Under the pieces are notes generated by a model. That model worked only from the letters and a program-made list of their open reading frames with translations. It made no database searches and was not told the origin of the DNA. Position numbers and translations under genes: made by a program. Positions 24,001 through 37,848 of a stretch of DNA of 64,000 nucleotides are shown here, in pieces. The DNA is taken from contig JAWQEG010000501.1 in NCBI GenBank assembly GCA_033782935.1, positions 2,392,501-2,456,500 on the forward strand, in the 5' to 3' direction. Numbering within the stretch: the stretch's first letter is position 1; the number at the start of each line of letters is the position of its first letter. The stretch is from Petrolisthes cinctipes. Taxonomy: Eukaryota; Arthropoda; Malacostraca; Decapoda; Porcellanidae.

Positions 24001-24792
24001 TTTGGTGCCCAAAGTCAATATGTGCATGTATCTTCTGTACCCGTTTATATCTCAAATTCAGGCTCAAAACACCCGAAAATTCAATATTTTGGGGTCCCAG
24101 AAGCAATCTGTACAGTGCTAGAATATTTTCAAAATATAGGCTAAAAACATGCTAAAAATCGATCTTTTAGGTGCCAAAAAGTCGATATCTCAAATTCAGT
24201 CCCAAAACACCCGAAAATTCGATATTTAGGGGTCCCAGAAGCGATCTGTACATGCCTACTCCGTGTTAGAGTATTTTCAAAATACATGCTCAAAACATAC
24301 TGAAAATCGATCTTTTAGGTGCACAAAAGTCGATATGTGCATGCATCTTCAGTACCCGTTTATATCTCAAATTCAGGCTCAAAACCCCCGAAAATTCAAT
24401 ATTTTGGGGTCCCAGAAGCAATCTGTACATGCCTACTCAGTGTTAGAGTATTTTCAAAATACAGGCCCAAAACATGCTGAAAATCGATATTTTAGATGCC
24501 CAAAGTCAATATGTGCATGTATCTTTTGTACCCGTTTATATCTCAAATTCAGGCTCAAAACACCCGAAAATTCAATATTTTGGGGTCCCAGAAGCAATCT
24601 GTACATGCCTACACAGTGCTAGAATATTTTTTAAATATAGGCAAAAAACATGCTAAAAATCGACATTTTAGGTGCCAAAAAATCGATATCTCAAATTCAG
24701 TCCCAAAACACCCGAAAATTCGATATTTAGAGGTTCCAGAAGGTATCTGTACATGCCTACTCCATGTTAGAGTATTTTCAAAATACAGGCCA
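18071..24792 (+). repeat. Sub-array 4: 501/491-bp trimers, partly homogenised
   Basis: Regular trimers return. Blocks starting at 20316 and 22123, and at 20807 and 22614, share a 1,807-bp period, with the class-specific variant GCCCAAGGTCAATATG in the second pair. The variant GTGCAAGTATC occurs near 19252 and 21875. Consecutive 491-bp spacings connect equivalent points at 23281, 23772 and 24263. A hybrid monomer near 22765 joins a C-type start to GGTATCTG and CACCGTGTTAG. A 325-bp dimer lies at 19910-20234. Confidence 0.8.
19910..20234 (+). repeat. 325-bp dimer HOR (A plus B/C hybrid)
   Basis: A class A monomer is followed by a 177-bp monomer that begins like B (TCGATATGTGCATGCATC) and ends like C (CAGTGCTAGAATATTTTC, then the ATATAGGC word). 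It equals a 501-bp trimer minus one 176-bp monomer. Dimers of the same length occur at 11756-12080, 42408-42732 and 48661-48985, and in pairs in the 57-62 kb region. Confidence 0.85.
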
Positions 24793-27350
24793 AAAACATA
24801 CTGAAAATCGATCTTTTAGGTGCCCAAAAGTCGATATGTGCATGCATCTTCTGTACCCGTTTATATCTCAAATTCTGGCCCTAAACACCCGAAAATTCGA
24901 TATTTTAGGGTCCCAGAAGCGATCTGTACATGCCTACTCCGTGTTAGAGTATTTTCAAAATTCAGGCCCAAAACATGTTGAAAATCGATATTTTTGGTGC
25001 CCAAAGTCAGTATGTGCATGTATCTTCTGTACCCGTTTATATCTCAAATTCAGGCTCAAAACACCCGAAAATTCAATATTTTGGGGTCCCAGAAGCAATC
25101 TGTACATGCCTACTCAGTGCTAGAATATTTTCAAAATATAGGCTAAAAACATGCTAAAAATCGATCTTTTATTTGCCAAAAAGTCGATATCTCAAATTCA
25201 GTCCCAAAACGCCCGAAAATTCGATATTTAGAGGTAACAGAAGCGATCTGTACATGCCTACTCCGTGTTAGAGTATTTTCAAAATACTTGCTCAAAACAT
25301 ACTGAAAAACGATCTTTTAGGTGCACAAAAGTCGATATGTGCATGCATCTTCAGTACCCGTTTATATCTTAAATTCAGGCTCAAAAAACCCGAAAATTCA
25401 ATATTTTGGGGTCCCAGAAGCAATCTGTACATGCCTACTCAGTGTTAGAGTATTTTCAAAATACAGGCCGAAAACATGCTGAAAATCGATATTTTAGATG
25501 CCCAAAGTCAATATGTGCATGTATCTTCTGTACCCGTTTATATCTCAAATTCAGGCTCAAAACACCCGAAAAATCAATATTTTGGGGTCCCAGAAGCAAT
25601 CTGTACATGCCTACACAGTGCTAGAATATTTTCAAAATATAGGCTAAAAACATGCTAAAAATCGACATTTTAGGTGCCTAAAAATCGATATCTCAAATTC
25701 AGTCCCAAAACACCCGAAAATTCGATATTTAGAGGTCCCAGAAGGTATCTGTACATGCCTACTCCGTGTTAGAGTATTTTCAAAATACAGGCCAAAAACA
25801 TACTGAAAATCGATCTTTTAGGTGCCCAAAAGTCGATATGTGCATGCATCTTCTGTACCCGTTTATATCTCAAATTCTGGCCCTAAACACCCAAAAATTC
25901 GATATTTTGGGGTCCCAGAAGCGATCTGTACATGACTACTCCGTGTTAGAGTATTTTCAAAATTCAGGCCCAAAACATGCTGAAAATCGATATTTTTGGT
26001 GCCCAAAGTCAATATGTTTATGTATCTTCTGTACCCATTTATATCTCAAATTCAGGCTCAAAACACCCGAAAATTCAATATTTTGGGGTCCCAGAAGCAA
26101 TCTGTACATGCCTACTCAGTGCTAAAATATTTTCAAAATATAGGCTAAAAACATGCTAAAAATCGATCTTTTAGGTGCCAAAAAGTCGATATCTCAAATT
26201 CAGTCACAAAACACCCGAAAATTCGATATTTAGGGGCCCCAGAAGCGATCTGTACATGCCTACTCCGTGTTAGAGTATTTTCAAAATACTTGCTCAAAAC
26301 ATACTGAAAATCGATCTTTTAGGTGCACAAAAGTCGATATGTGCATGCATCTTCAGTACCCGTTTATATCTCAAATTCAGGCTCAAAAAACCCGAAAATT
26401 CAATATTTTGGGGTCCCAGAAGCAATCTGTATATGCCTACTCAGTGTTAGAGTATTTTCAAAATACAGGCCGAAAACATGCTGAAAATCGATATTTTAGA
26501 TGACCAAAGTCAATATTTGCATGTATCTTCTGTACCCGTTTATATCTCAAATTCAGGCTCAAAACACCCGAAAATTCAATATTTTGGGGTCCCAGAAGCA
26601 ATCTGTACATGCCTACACAGTGCTAGAATATTTTCAAAATATAGGCTAAAAACATGTTAAAAATCGATCTTTTAGGTGCCAAATAGTCGATATCTCAAAT
26701 TCAGTCCCAAAACACCCGAAAATTCGATATTTTGGGGTCCCAGAAGCGATCTGTACATGCCTACTCCGTGTTAGAGTATTTTCAAAATACAGGCCCAAAA
26801 CATGTTGAAAATCGTTATTTTAGATGCTCAAAGTCAATATGTGCATGTATCTTTTGTACCCGTTTATATCTCAAATTCAGGCTCAAAACACCCGAAAATT
26901 TAATATTTTGGGGTCCCAGAAGCAATCTGTACATGCCTACACAGTGCTTGAATATTTTCAAAATATAGGCTAAAAACATGCTGAAAATCGACATTTTAGG
27001 TGCCAAAAATCGATATCTAAAATTCAGTCCCAAAACACCCGAAAATTCGATATTTAGAGGTCCCAGAAGGTATCTGTACATGCTTACTCCGTGTTAGAGT
27101 ATTTTCAAAATACAGGCCAAAAACATACTGAAAATCGATTTTTTAGGTGCACAAAAGTCGATATCTCAAATTCAGTCCCAAAACACCCGAAAATTCGATA
27201 TTTAGGGTTCCCAGAAGCGATCTGTACATGCCTACTCCGTGTTAGAGTATTTTCAAAATACATGCTCAAAACATACTGAAAATCGATCTTTTAGGTGCAC
27301 AAAAGTCGATATGTGCATGCATCTTCAGTACCCGTTTATATCTCAAATTC
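24793..27350 (+). repeat. Segmental duplication I, copy 1 (5,088-bp period)
   Basis: This 2,558-bp block matches 29881-32438 at a constant offset of 5,088 bp. Shared rare variants include CAGTATGTGC near 25009, CTTTTATTTGCC near 25166, AGAGGTAACAG near 25230, AAAACGCCC near 25207, ATGTTTATG near 26015 and AGGGGCCCCAG near 26233. By eye I noted four differences, at 24978, 26854, 26901 and 26983. The edges are sharp: upstream AATACAGGCCA faces AATACATGCTC, and downstream CAAATTCAGGCTC faces CAAATTCTGGCCC. Confidence 0.88.
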
Positions 27351-29880
27351 AGGCTCAAAACACCCGAAAATTCAATATTTTGGGGTCCCTGAAGCAATCT
27401 GTACATGCCTACTCCGTGTTAGAGTATTTTCAAAATACAGGCCAAAAACATACTGAAAATCGATCTTTTAGGTGCCCAAAAGTCGATATGTGCATGCATC
27501 TTCTGTACCCGTTTATATCTCAAATTCTGGCCCTAAACACCCGCAAATTCGATATTTTGGGGTCCCAGAAGCGATCTGTACATGCCTACTCCATGTTAGA
27601 GTATTTTCATAATTCAGGCCCAAAACATGCTGAAAATCGATATTTTTGGTGCCCAAAGTCAATATGTGCATGTATCTTCTGTACCCGTTTATATCTCAAA
27701 TTCAGGCTCAAAACACCCGAAAATTCAATATTTTGGGGTCCCAGAAGCAATCTGTACATGCCTACTCAGTGCTAGAATATTTTCAAAACATAGGCTAAAA
27801 ACATGCTAAAAATCGATTTTTGGGCGCCAAATTGTCGATATCTCAAATTCAGTCCCAAAACACCCGAAAATTCGATATTTAGGGGTCCCAGAAGCGATCT
27901 GTACATGCCTACTCCGTGATAGAGTATTTTCAAAATACATGCTCAAAACATACTGAAAATCGATCTTTTAGGTGCACAAAAGTCGATATGTGCATGCATC
28001 TTCTGTACCCGTTTATATCTAAAATTCTGGCCCTAAACACCCGAAAATTCGATATTTTGGGGTCCCAGAAGCGATCTGTACATGCCTACTCCGTGTTAGA
28101 GTATTTTCAAATTTCAGACCCAAAACATGCTGAAAATCGATATATTTGGTGCCCAAAGTCAATATGTGCATGTATCTTCTGTACCCGTTTATATCTCAAA
28201 TTCAGGCTCAAAACACCCGAAAATTCAATATTTTGGGGTCCCAGAAGCAATCTGTACATGCCTACTCAGTGCTAGAATATTTTCAAAATATAGGCTAAAA
28301 ACATGCTAAAAATCGATCTTTTAGGTGCCAAAAAGTTGATATCTCAAATTCAGTCCCAAAACACCCGAAAATTCGATATTTAGGGGTCCCAGAAGCGATC
28401 TGTACATGCCTACTCCGTGTTGGAGTATTTTCAAAATACATGCTCAAAACATACTGAAAATCGATCTTTTAGGTGCACAAAAGTCGATATGTGCATGCAT
28501 CTTCAGTACCCGTTTATATCTTAAATTCAGGCTCAAAACACCCGAAAATTCGATATTTTGGGGTTCCAGAAGCGATCTGTACATGCCTACTCCGTGTTAG
28601 AGTATTTTCAAAATTCAGGCCCAAAACATGCTGAAAATCGATATTTTTGGTGCCCAAAGTCAATATGTGCATGTATCTTCTGTACCCGTTTATATCTCGA
28701 ATTCAGGCTCAAAACACCCGAAAATTCAATATTTTGGGGTCCCATAAGCAATCTGTACAGTGATAGAATATTTTCAAAATATAGGCTAAAAACATGCTAA
28801 AAATCGATCTTTTAGGTGCCAAATAGTCGATATCTCAAATTCAGTCCCAAAACACCCGAAAATTCAATATTTTAGGGTCCCAGAAGCGATCTGTACATGC
28901 CTACTCAGTGTTAGAGTATTTTCAAAATACAGGCCCAAAACATGCTGAAAATCGATATTTTAGATGCCAAAAGTCGATATGTGCATGCATCTTCTGTACC
29001 CGTTTATATCTCAAATTCTGGCCCTAAACACCCGAAAATTCAATATTTTGGGGTCCCAGAAGCAATCTGTACATGCCTACACAGTGCTTGAATATTTTCA
29101 AAATATAGGCTAAAAACATGCTAAAAATCGACATTTTAGGTGCCAAAAAATCGATATATCAAATTCAGTCCCAAAACACCCGAAAATTCGATATTTAGAG
29201 GTCCCAGAAGGTATCTGTACATGCTTACTCCGTGTTAGAGTATTTTCAAAATACAGGCCAAAAACATACTGAAAATCGATCTTTTAGGTGCACAAAAGTC
29301 AATATCTCAAATTCAGTCCCAAAACACCCGAAAATTCGATATTTAGGGGTCCCAGAAGCGATCTGTACATGCCTACTCCGTGTTAGAGTATTTTCAAAAT
29401 ACAGGCCCAAAACATGCTGAAAATCGATATTTTAGATGCCCAAAGTCAATATGTGCATGTATCTTCTGTACCCGTTTATATCTAAAATTCAGGCTCAAAA
29501 CACCCGAAAATTCAATATTTTGGGGTCCCAGAAGCAATCTGTACATGCCTACACAGTGCTTGAATATTTTCAAAATATAGGCTAAAAACATGCTAAAAAT
29601 CGACATTTTAGGTGCCAAAAAATCGATATATCAAATTCAGTCCCAAAACACCCGAAAATTCGATATTTAGAGGTCCCAGAAGGTATCTGTACATGCTTAC
29701 TCCGTGTTAGGGTATTTTCAAAATACAGGCCAAAAACATACTGAAAATCGATCTTTTAGGTGCACAAAAGTCAATATCTCAAATTCAGTCCCAAAACACC
29801 CGAAAATTCGATATTTAGGGTTCCCAGAAGCGATCTGTACATGCCTACTCAGTGTTAGAGTATTTTCAAAATACATGCTC
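27351..29880 (+). repeat. Spacer between 5,088-bp duplication copies (satellite)
   Basis: This 2.5-kb stretch separates the two copies of the duplicated block and is itself satellite of the same family. It includes A-A junctions near 29299 and 29771, the GTGCCAAATAGTC variant, and a diverged C-to-A junction at 27811-27836 reading TTTTTGGGCGCC instead of CTTTTAGGTGCC. The two A-A blocks near 29232 and 29704 are 472 bp apart. Confidence 0.8.
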
Positions 29881-32438
29881 AAAACATACTGAAAATCGAT
29901 CTTTTAGGTGCCCAAAAGTCGATATGTGCATGCATCTTCTGTACCCGTTTATATCTCAAATTCTGGCCCTAAACACCCGAAAATTCGATATTTTAGGGTC
30001 CCAGAAGCGATCTGTACATGCCTACTCCGTGTTAGAGTATTTTCAAAATTCAGGCCCAAAACATGCTGAAAATCGATATTTTTGGTGCCCAAAGTCAGTA
30101 TGTGCATGTATCTTCTGTACCCGTTTATATCTCAAATTCAGGCTCAAAACACCCGAAAATTCAATATTTTGGGGTCCCAGAAGCAATCTGTACATGCCTA
30201 CTCAGTGCTAGAATATTTTCAAAATATAGGCTAAAAACATGCTAAAAATCGATCTTTTATTTGCCAAAAAGTCGATATCTCAAATTCAGTCCCAAAACGC
30301 CCGAAAATTCGATATTTAGAGGTAACAGAAGCGATCTGTACATGCCTACTCCGTGTTAGAGTATTTTCAAAATACTTGCTCAAAACATACTGAAAAACGA
30401 TCTTTTAGGTGCACAAAAGTCGATATGTGCATGCATCTTCAGTACCCGTTTATATCTTAAATTCAGGCTCAAAAAACCCGAAAATTCAATATTTTGGGGT
30501 CCCAGAAGCAATCTGTACATGCCTACTCAGTGTTAGAGTATTTTCAAAATACAGGCCGAAAACATGCTGAAAATCGATATTTTAGATGCCCAAAGTCAAT
30601 ATGTGCATGTATCTTCTGTACCCGTTTATATCTCAAATTCAGGCTCAAAACACCCGAAAAATCAATATTTTGGGGTCCCAGAAGCAATCTGTACATGCCT
30701 ACACAGTGCTAGAATATTTTCAAAATATAGGCTAAAAACATGCTAAAAATCGACATTTTAGGTGCCTAAAAATCGATATCTCAAATTCAGTCCCAAAACA
30801 CCCGAAAATTCGATATTTAGAGGTCCCAGAAGGTATCTGTACATGCCTACTCCGTGTTAGAGTATTTTCAAAATACAGGCCAAAAACATACTGAAAATCG
30901 ATCTTTTAGGTGCCCAAAAGTCGATATGTGCATGCATCTTCTGTACCCGTTTATATCTCAAATTCTGGCCCTAAACACCCAAAAATTCGATATTTTGGGG
31001 TCCCAGAAGCGATCTGTACATGACTACTCCGTGTTAGAGTATTTTCAAAATTCAGGCCCAAAACATGCTGAAAATCGATATTTTTGGTGCCCAAAGTCAA
31101 TATGTTTATGTATCTTCTGTACCCATTTATATCTCAAATTCAGGCTCAAAACACCCGAAAATTCAATATTTTGGGGTCCCAGAAGCAATCTGTACATGCC
31201 TACTCAGTGCTAAAATATTTTCAAAATATAGGCTAAAAACATGCTAAAAATCGATCTTTTAGGTGCCAAAAAGTCGATATCTCAAATTCAGTCACAAAAC
31301 ACCCGAAAATTCGATATTTAGGGGCCCCAGAAGCGATCTGTACATGCCTACTCCGTGTTAGAGTATTTTCAAAATACTTGCTCAAAACATACTGAAAATC
31401 GATCTTTTAGGTGCACAAAAGTCGATATGTGCATGCATCTTCAGTACCCGTTTATATCTCAAATTCAGGCTCAAAAAACCCGAAAATTCAATATTTTGGG
31501 GTCCCAGAAGCAATCTGTATATGCCTACTCAGTGTTAGAGTATTTTCAAAATACAGGCCGAAAACATGCTGAAAATCGATATTTTAGATGACCAAAGTCA
31601 ATATTTGCATGTATCTTCTGTACCCGTTTATATCTCAAATTCAGGCTCAAAACACCCGAAAATTCAATATTTTGGGGTCCCAGAAGCAATCTGTACATGC
31701 CTACACAGTGCTAGAATATTTTCAAAATATAGGCTAAAAACATGTTAAAAATCGATCTTTTAGGTGCCAAATAGTCGATATCTCAAATTCAGTCCCAAAA
31801 CACCCGAAAATTCGATATTTTGGGGTCCCAGAAGCGATCTGTACATGCCTACTCCGTGTTAGAGTATTTTCAAAATACAGGCCCAAAACATGTTGAAAAT
31901 CGTTATTTTAGATGCTCAAAGTCAATATGTGCATGTATCTTCTGTACCCGTTTATATCTCAAATTCAGGCTCAAAACACCCGAAAATTCAATATTTTGGG
32001 GTCCCAGAAGCAATCTGTACATGCCTACACAGTGCTTGAATATTTTCAAAATATAGGCTAAAAACATGCTAAAAATCGACATTTTAGGTGCCAAAAATCG
32101 ATATCTAAAATTCAGTCCCAAAACACCCGAAAATTCGATATTTAGAGGTCCCAGAAGGTATCTGTACATGCTTACTCCGTGTTAGAGTATTTTCAAAATA
32201 CAGGCCAAAAACATACTGAAAATCGATTTTTTAGGTGCACAAAAGTCGATATCTCAAATTCAGTCCCAAAACACCCGAAAATTCGATATTTAGGGTTCCC
32301 AGAAGCGATCTGTACATGCCTACTCCGTGTTAGAGTATTTTCAAAATACATGCTCAAAACATACTGAAAATCGATCTTTTAGGTGCACAAAAGTCGATAT
32401 GTGCATGCATCTTCAGTACCCGTTTATATCTCAAATTC
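29881..32438 (+). repeat. Segmental duplication I, copy 2
   Basis: This block is the second copy of 24793-27350. Its last 1.4 kb is also the beginning of the 3,409-bp tandem duplication, so part of the sequence exists three times (near 26.0-27.3, 31.0-32.4 and 34.4-35.8 kb). At three sites where copy 1 has private changes (26854, 26901, 26983) this copy agrees with the third one, so those changes arose in copy 1. Confidence 0.88.
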
Positions 32439-34439
32439 TGGCCCTAAACACCCGAAAATTCGATATTTTGGGGTCCCAGAAGCGATCTGTACTTGCCTAC
32501 TCCGTGTTAGAGTATTTTCAAAATTCAGGCCCAAAACATGCTGAAAATCGATATTTTTGGTGCCCAAAGTCAATATGTGCATGTATCTTCTGTACCCGTT
32601 TATATCTCAAATTCAGGCTCAAAACATCCGAAAATTCAATATTTTGGGGTCCCAGAAGCAATCTGTACAGTGCTAGAATATTTTCAAAATATAGGCTAAA
32701 AACATGCTAAAAATCGATCTTTTAGGTGCCAAAAAGTCGATATCTCAAATTCAGTTCCAAAACACCCGAAAATTCGATATTTAGTGGTCCCAGAAGCGAT
32801 CTGTACATGCCTACTCAGTGTTAGAGTATTTTCAAAATACAGGCCCAAAACATGTTGAAAATCGATATTTTAGATGCCCAAAGTCAATATGTGCATGTAT
32901 CTTCTGTACCCGTTTATATCTCAAATTCAGGCTCAAAACACCCGAAAATTCAATATTTTGGCGTCCCAGAAGCAATCTGTACAGTGCTAGAATATTTTCA
33001 AAATATAGGCTAAAAAACATGCTAAAAATCGATCTTTTAGGTGCCAAAAAGTCGATATCTCAAATTCAGTCCCAAAACACCCAAAAATTCGATATTTAGG
33101 GGTCCCAGAAGCGATCTGTACATGCCTACTTCGTGTTAGAGTATTTTCAAAATACATGCTCAAAACATACTGAAAATCGATCTTTTAGGTGCACAAAAGT
33201 CGATATGTGCATGCATCTTCAGTACCCGTTTATATATCAAATTCTGGCCCTAAACACCCGAAAATTCGATATTTTGGGGTCCCAGAAGCGATCTGTACAT
33301 GCCTACTCCGTGTTAAGAGTATTTTCAAAATTCAGGCCCAAAACATGCTGAAAATCGATATTTTTGGTGCCCAAAGTCAATATGTTCATGTATCTTCTGT
33401 ACCCGTTTATATCTCAAATTCAGGCTCAAAACACCCGAAAATTCAATATTTTGGGGTCCCAGAAGCAATCTGTACAGTGCTAGAATATTTTCAAAATATA
33501 GGCTAAAAACATGCTAAAAATCGATCTTTTAGGTGCCAAAAAGTCGATATCTCAAATTCAGTTCCAAAACACCCGAAAATTCGATATTTAGGGGTCCCAG
33601 AAGCGATCTGTACATGCCTACTCAGTGTTAGAGTATTTTCAAAATACAGGCCCATAACATGCTGAAAATCGATATTTTAGATGCCCAAGGTCAATATGTG
33701 CATGTATCTTCTGTACCCGTTTATATCTCAAATTCAGGCTCAAAACACCCGAAAATTCAATATTTTGGGGTCCCATAAGCAATTTGTACAGTGCTAGAAT
33801 ATTTTCAAAATATAGGCTAAAAACATGCTATAAATCTATCTTTCAGGTGCCAAAAAGTCGATATCTCAAATTCAGTCCCAAAACCCCCGAAAATTCGATA
33901 TTTAGGGGTCCCAGAAGCGATCTGTACATGCCTACTCCGGGTTAGAGTATTTTCAAAATACATGCTCAAAACATACTGAAAATCGATCTTTTAGGTGCAC
34001 AAAAGTCGATATGTGCATGCATCTTCAGTACCCGTTTATATCTCAAATTCAGGCTCAAAACACCCGAAAATTCAATATTTTGGGGTCCCAGAAGCAATCT
34101 GTACATGCCTACTCAGTGTTAGAGTATTTTCAAAATACAGGCCCAAAACATGCTGAAAATCGATATTTTAGATGCCCAAAGTCAATATGTGCATGTATCT
34201 TCTGTACCCGTTTATATCTCAAATTCAGGCTTAAAACACCTGAAAATTCAATATTTTGGGGTCCCAGAAGCAATCTGTACATGCCTACACAGTGCTAGAA
34301 TATTTTCAAAATATAGGCTAAAAACATGCTAAAAATCGACATTTTAGGTGCCAAAAAATCGATATCTCAAATTCAGTCCCAAAACACCCGAAAATTCGAT
34401 ATTTAGAGGTCCCAGAAGGTATCTGTACATGCCTACTCC
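31031..34439 (+). repeat. Segmental duplication II, copy 1 (3,409 bp)
   Basis: This segment is repeated immediately downstream at 34440-37848. Matching landmarks keep an exact 3,409-bp offset along the full length: 31355/34764, 31820/35229, 32179/35588, 32818/36227, 33133/36542, 34011/37420 and 34150/37559. Shared one-base insertions (CTAAAAAACATGC near 33013, GTGTTAAGAG near 33313) confirm common descent. It mixes trimers, an A-A pair and several 10-bp-deleted C monomers. Confidence 0.92.
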
Positions 34440-37400
34440 GTGTTAGAGTATTTTCAAAATTCAGGCCCAAAACATGCTGAAAATCGATATTTTTGGTGCC
34501 CAAAGTCAATATGTTTATGTATCTTCTGTACCCATTTATATCTCAAATTCAGGCTCAAAACACCCGAAAATTCAATATTTTGGGGTCCCAGAAGCAATCT
34601 GTACATGCCTACTCAGTGCTAAAATATTTTCAAAATATAGGCTAAAAACATGCTAAAAATCGATCTTTTAGGTGCCAAAAAGTCGATATCTCAAATTCAG
34701 TCACAAAACACCCGAAAATTCGATATTTAGGGGCCCCAGAAGCGATCTGTACATGCCTACTCCGTGTTAGAGTATTTTCAAAATACTTGCTCAAAACATA
34801 CTGAAAATCGATCTTTTAGGTGCACAAAAGTCGATATGTGCATGCATCTTCAGTACCCGTTTATATCTCAAATTCAGGCTCAAAAAACCCGAAAATTCAA
34901 TATTTTGGGGTCCCAGAAGCAATCTGTATATGCCTACTCAGTGTTAGAGTATTTTCAAAATACAGGCCGAAAACATGCTGAAAATCGATATTTTAGATGA
35001 CCAAAGTCAATATTTGCATGTATCTTCTGTACCCGTTTATATCTCAAATTCAGGCTCAAAACACCCGAAAATTCAATATTTTGGGGTCCCAGAAGCAATC
35101 TGTACATGCCTACACAGTGCTAGAATATTTTCAAAATATAGGCTAAAAACATGTTAAAAATCGATCTTTTAGGTGCCAAATAGTCGATATCTCAAATTCA
35201 GTCCCAAAACACCCGAAAATTCGATATTTTGGGGTCCCAGAAGCGATCTGTACATGCCTACTCCGTGTTAGAGTATTTTCAAAATACAGGCCCAAAACAT
35301 GTTGAAAATCGTTATTTTAGATGCTCAAAGTCAATATGTGCATGTATCTTCTGTACCCGTTTATATCTCAAATTCAGGCTCAAAACACCCGAAAATTCAA
35401 TATTTTGGGGTCCCAGAAGCAATCTGTACATGCCTACACAGTGCTTGAATATTTTCAAAATATAGGCTAAAAACATGCTAAAAATCGACATTTTAGGTGC
35501 CAAAAATCGATATCTAAAATTCAGTCCCAAAACACCCGAAAATTCGATATTTAGAGGTCCCAGAAGGTATCTGTACATGCTTACTCCGTGTTAGAGTATT
35601 TTCAAAATACAGGCCAAAAACATACTGAAAATCGATTTTTTAGGTGCACAAAAGTCGATATCTCAAATTCAGTCCCAAAACACCCGAAAATTCGATATTT
35701 AGGGTTCCCAGAAGCGATCTGTACATGCCTACTCCGTGTTAGAGTATTTTCAAAATACATGCTCAAAACATACTGAAAATCGATCTTTTAGGTGCACAAA
35801 AGTCGATATGTGCATGCATCTTCAGTACCCGTTTATATCTCAAATTCTGGCCCTAAACACCCGAAAATTCGATATTTTGGGGTCCCAGAAGCGATCTGTA
35901 CTTGCCTACTCCGTGTTAGAGTATTTTCAAAATTCAGGCCCAAAACATGCTGAAAATCGATATTTTTGGTGCCCAAAGTCAATATGTGCATGTATCTTCT
36001 GTACCCGTTTATATCTCAAATTCAGGCTCAAAACATCCGAAAATTCAATATTTTGGGGTCCCAGAAGCAATCTGTACAGTGCTAGAATATTTTCAAAATA
36101 TAGGCTAAAAACATGCTAAAAATCGATCTTTTAGGTGCCAAAAAGTCGATATCTCAAATTCAGTTCCAAAACACCCGAAAATTCGATATTTAGTGGTCAA
36201 AGAAGCGATCTGTACATGCCTACTCAGTGTTAGAGTATTTTCAAAATACAGGCCCAAAACATGTTGAAAATCGATATTTTAGATGCCCAAAGTCAATATG
36301 TGCATGTATCTTCTGTACCCGTTTATATCTCAAATTCAGGCTCAAAACACCCGAAAATTCAATATTTTGGCGTCCCAGAAGCAATCTGTACAGTGCTAGA
36401 ATATTTTCAAAATATAGGCTAAAAAACATGCTAAAAATCGATCTTTTAGGTGCCAAAAAGTCGATATCTCAAATTCAGTCCCAAAACACCCAAAAATTCG
36501 ATATTTAGGGGTCCCAGAAGCGATCTGTACATGCCTACTTCGTGTTAGAGTATTTTCAAAATACATGCTCAAAACATACTGAAAATCGATCTTTTAGGTG
36601 CACAAAAGTCGATATGTGCATGCATCTTCAGTACCCGTTTATATATCAAATTCTGGCCCTAAACACCCGAAAATTCGATATTTTGGGGTCCCAGAAGCGA
36701 TCTGTACATGCCTACTCCGTGTTAAGAGTATTTTCAAAATTCAGGCCCAAAACATGCTGAAAATCGATATTTTTGGTGCCCAAAGTCAATATGTGCATGT
36801 ATCTTCTGTACCCGTTTATATCTCAAATTCAGGCTCAAAACACCCGAAAATTCAATATTTTGGGGTCCCAGAAGCAATCTGTACAGTGCTAGAATATTTT
36901 CAAAATATAGGCTAAAAACATGCTAAAAATCGATCTTTTAGGTGCCAAAAAGTCGATATCTCAAATTCAGTTCCAAAACACCCGAAAATTCGATATTTAG
37001 GGGTCCCAGAAGCGATCTGTACATGCCTACTCAGTGTTAGAGTATTTTCAAAATACAGGCCCATAACATGCTGAAAATCGATATTTTAGATGCCCAAGGT
37101 CAATATGTGCATGTATCTTCTGTACCCGTTTATATCTCAAATTCAGGCTCAAAACACCCGAAAATTCAATATTTTGGGGTCCCATAAGCAATTTGTACAG
37201 TGCTAGAATATTTTCAAAATATAGGCTAAAAACATGCTATAAATCTATCTTTCAGGTGCCAAAAAGTCGATATCTCAAATTCAGTCCCAAAACCCCCGAA
37301 AATTCGATATTTAGGGGTCCCAGAAGCGATCTGTACATGCCTACTCCGGGTTAGAGTATTTTCAAAATACATGCTCAAAACATACTGAAAATCGATCTTT

Positions 37401-37848
37401 TAGGTGCACAAAAGTCGATATGTGCATGCATCTTCAGTACCCGTTTATATCTCAAATTCAGGCTCAAAACACCCGAAAATTCAATATTTTGGGGTCCCAG
37501 AAGCAATCTGTACATGCCTACTCAGTGTTAGAGTATTTTCAAAATACAGGCCCAAAACATGCTGAAAATCGATATTTTAGATGCCCAAAGTCAATATGTG
37601 CATGTATCTTCTGTACCCGTTTATATCTCAAATTCAGGCTTAAAACACCTGAAAATTCAATATTTTGGGGTCCCAGAAGCAATCTGTACATGCCTACACA
37701 GTGCTAGAATATTTTCAAAATATAGGCTAAAAACATGCTAAAAATCGACATTTTAGGTGCCAAAAAATCGATATCTCAAATTCAGTCCCAAAACACCCGA
37801 AAATTCGATATTTAGAGGTCCCAGAAGGTATCTGTACATGCCTACTCC
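34440..37848 (+). repeat. Segmental duplication II, copy 2
   Basis: This is the adjacent tandem copy. I noted only two differences from copy 1 by eye: CC at 32790-32791 is AA at 36199-36200, and T at 33386 is G at 36795. The boundary falls in the dyad region GTGTTAGAGTATTTTC, which is common to most monomers: upstream of the boundary copy 2 joins AGAGGTCC-type sequence, where copy 1 has GGGGTCC-type. This is the structure expected from one unequal exchange. Confidence 0.92.

Noticed and set aside
27239..27775. Long open frames (up to 186 codons, for example 27239-27775, 37849-38409 and 22670-23173)
   Set aside because: They are stop-free readings through the satellite. The same peptide words recur in each repeat, starts are GTG or internal ATG without context, frames end at monomer-specific stops, and the longest ones exist only where local indels join frames. 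The 501-bp unit is divisible by three, so open frames recur by structure.
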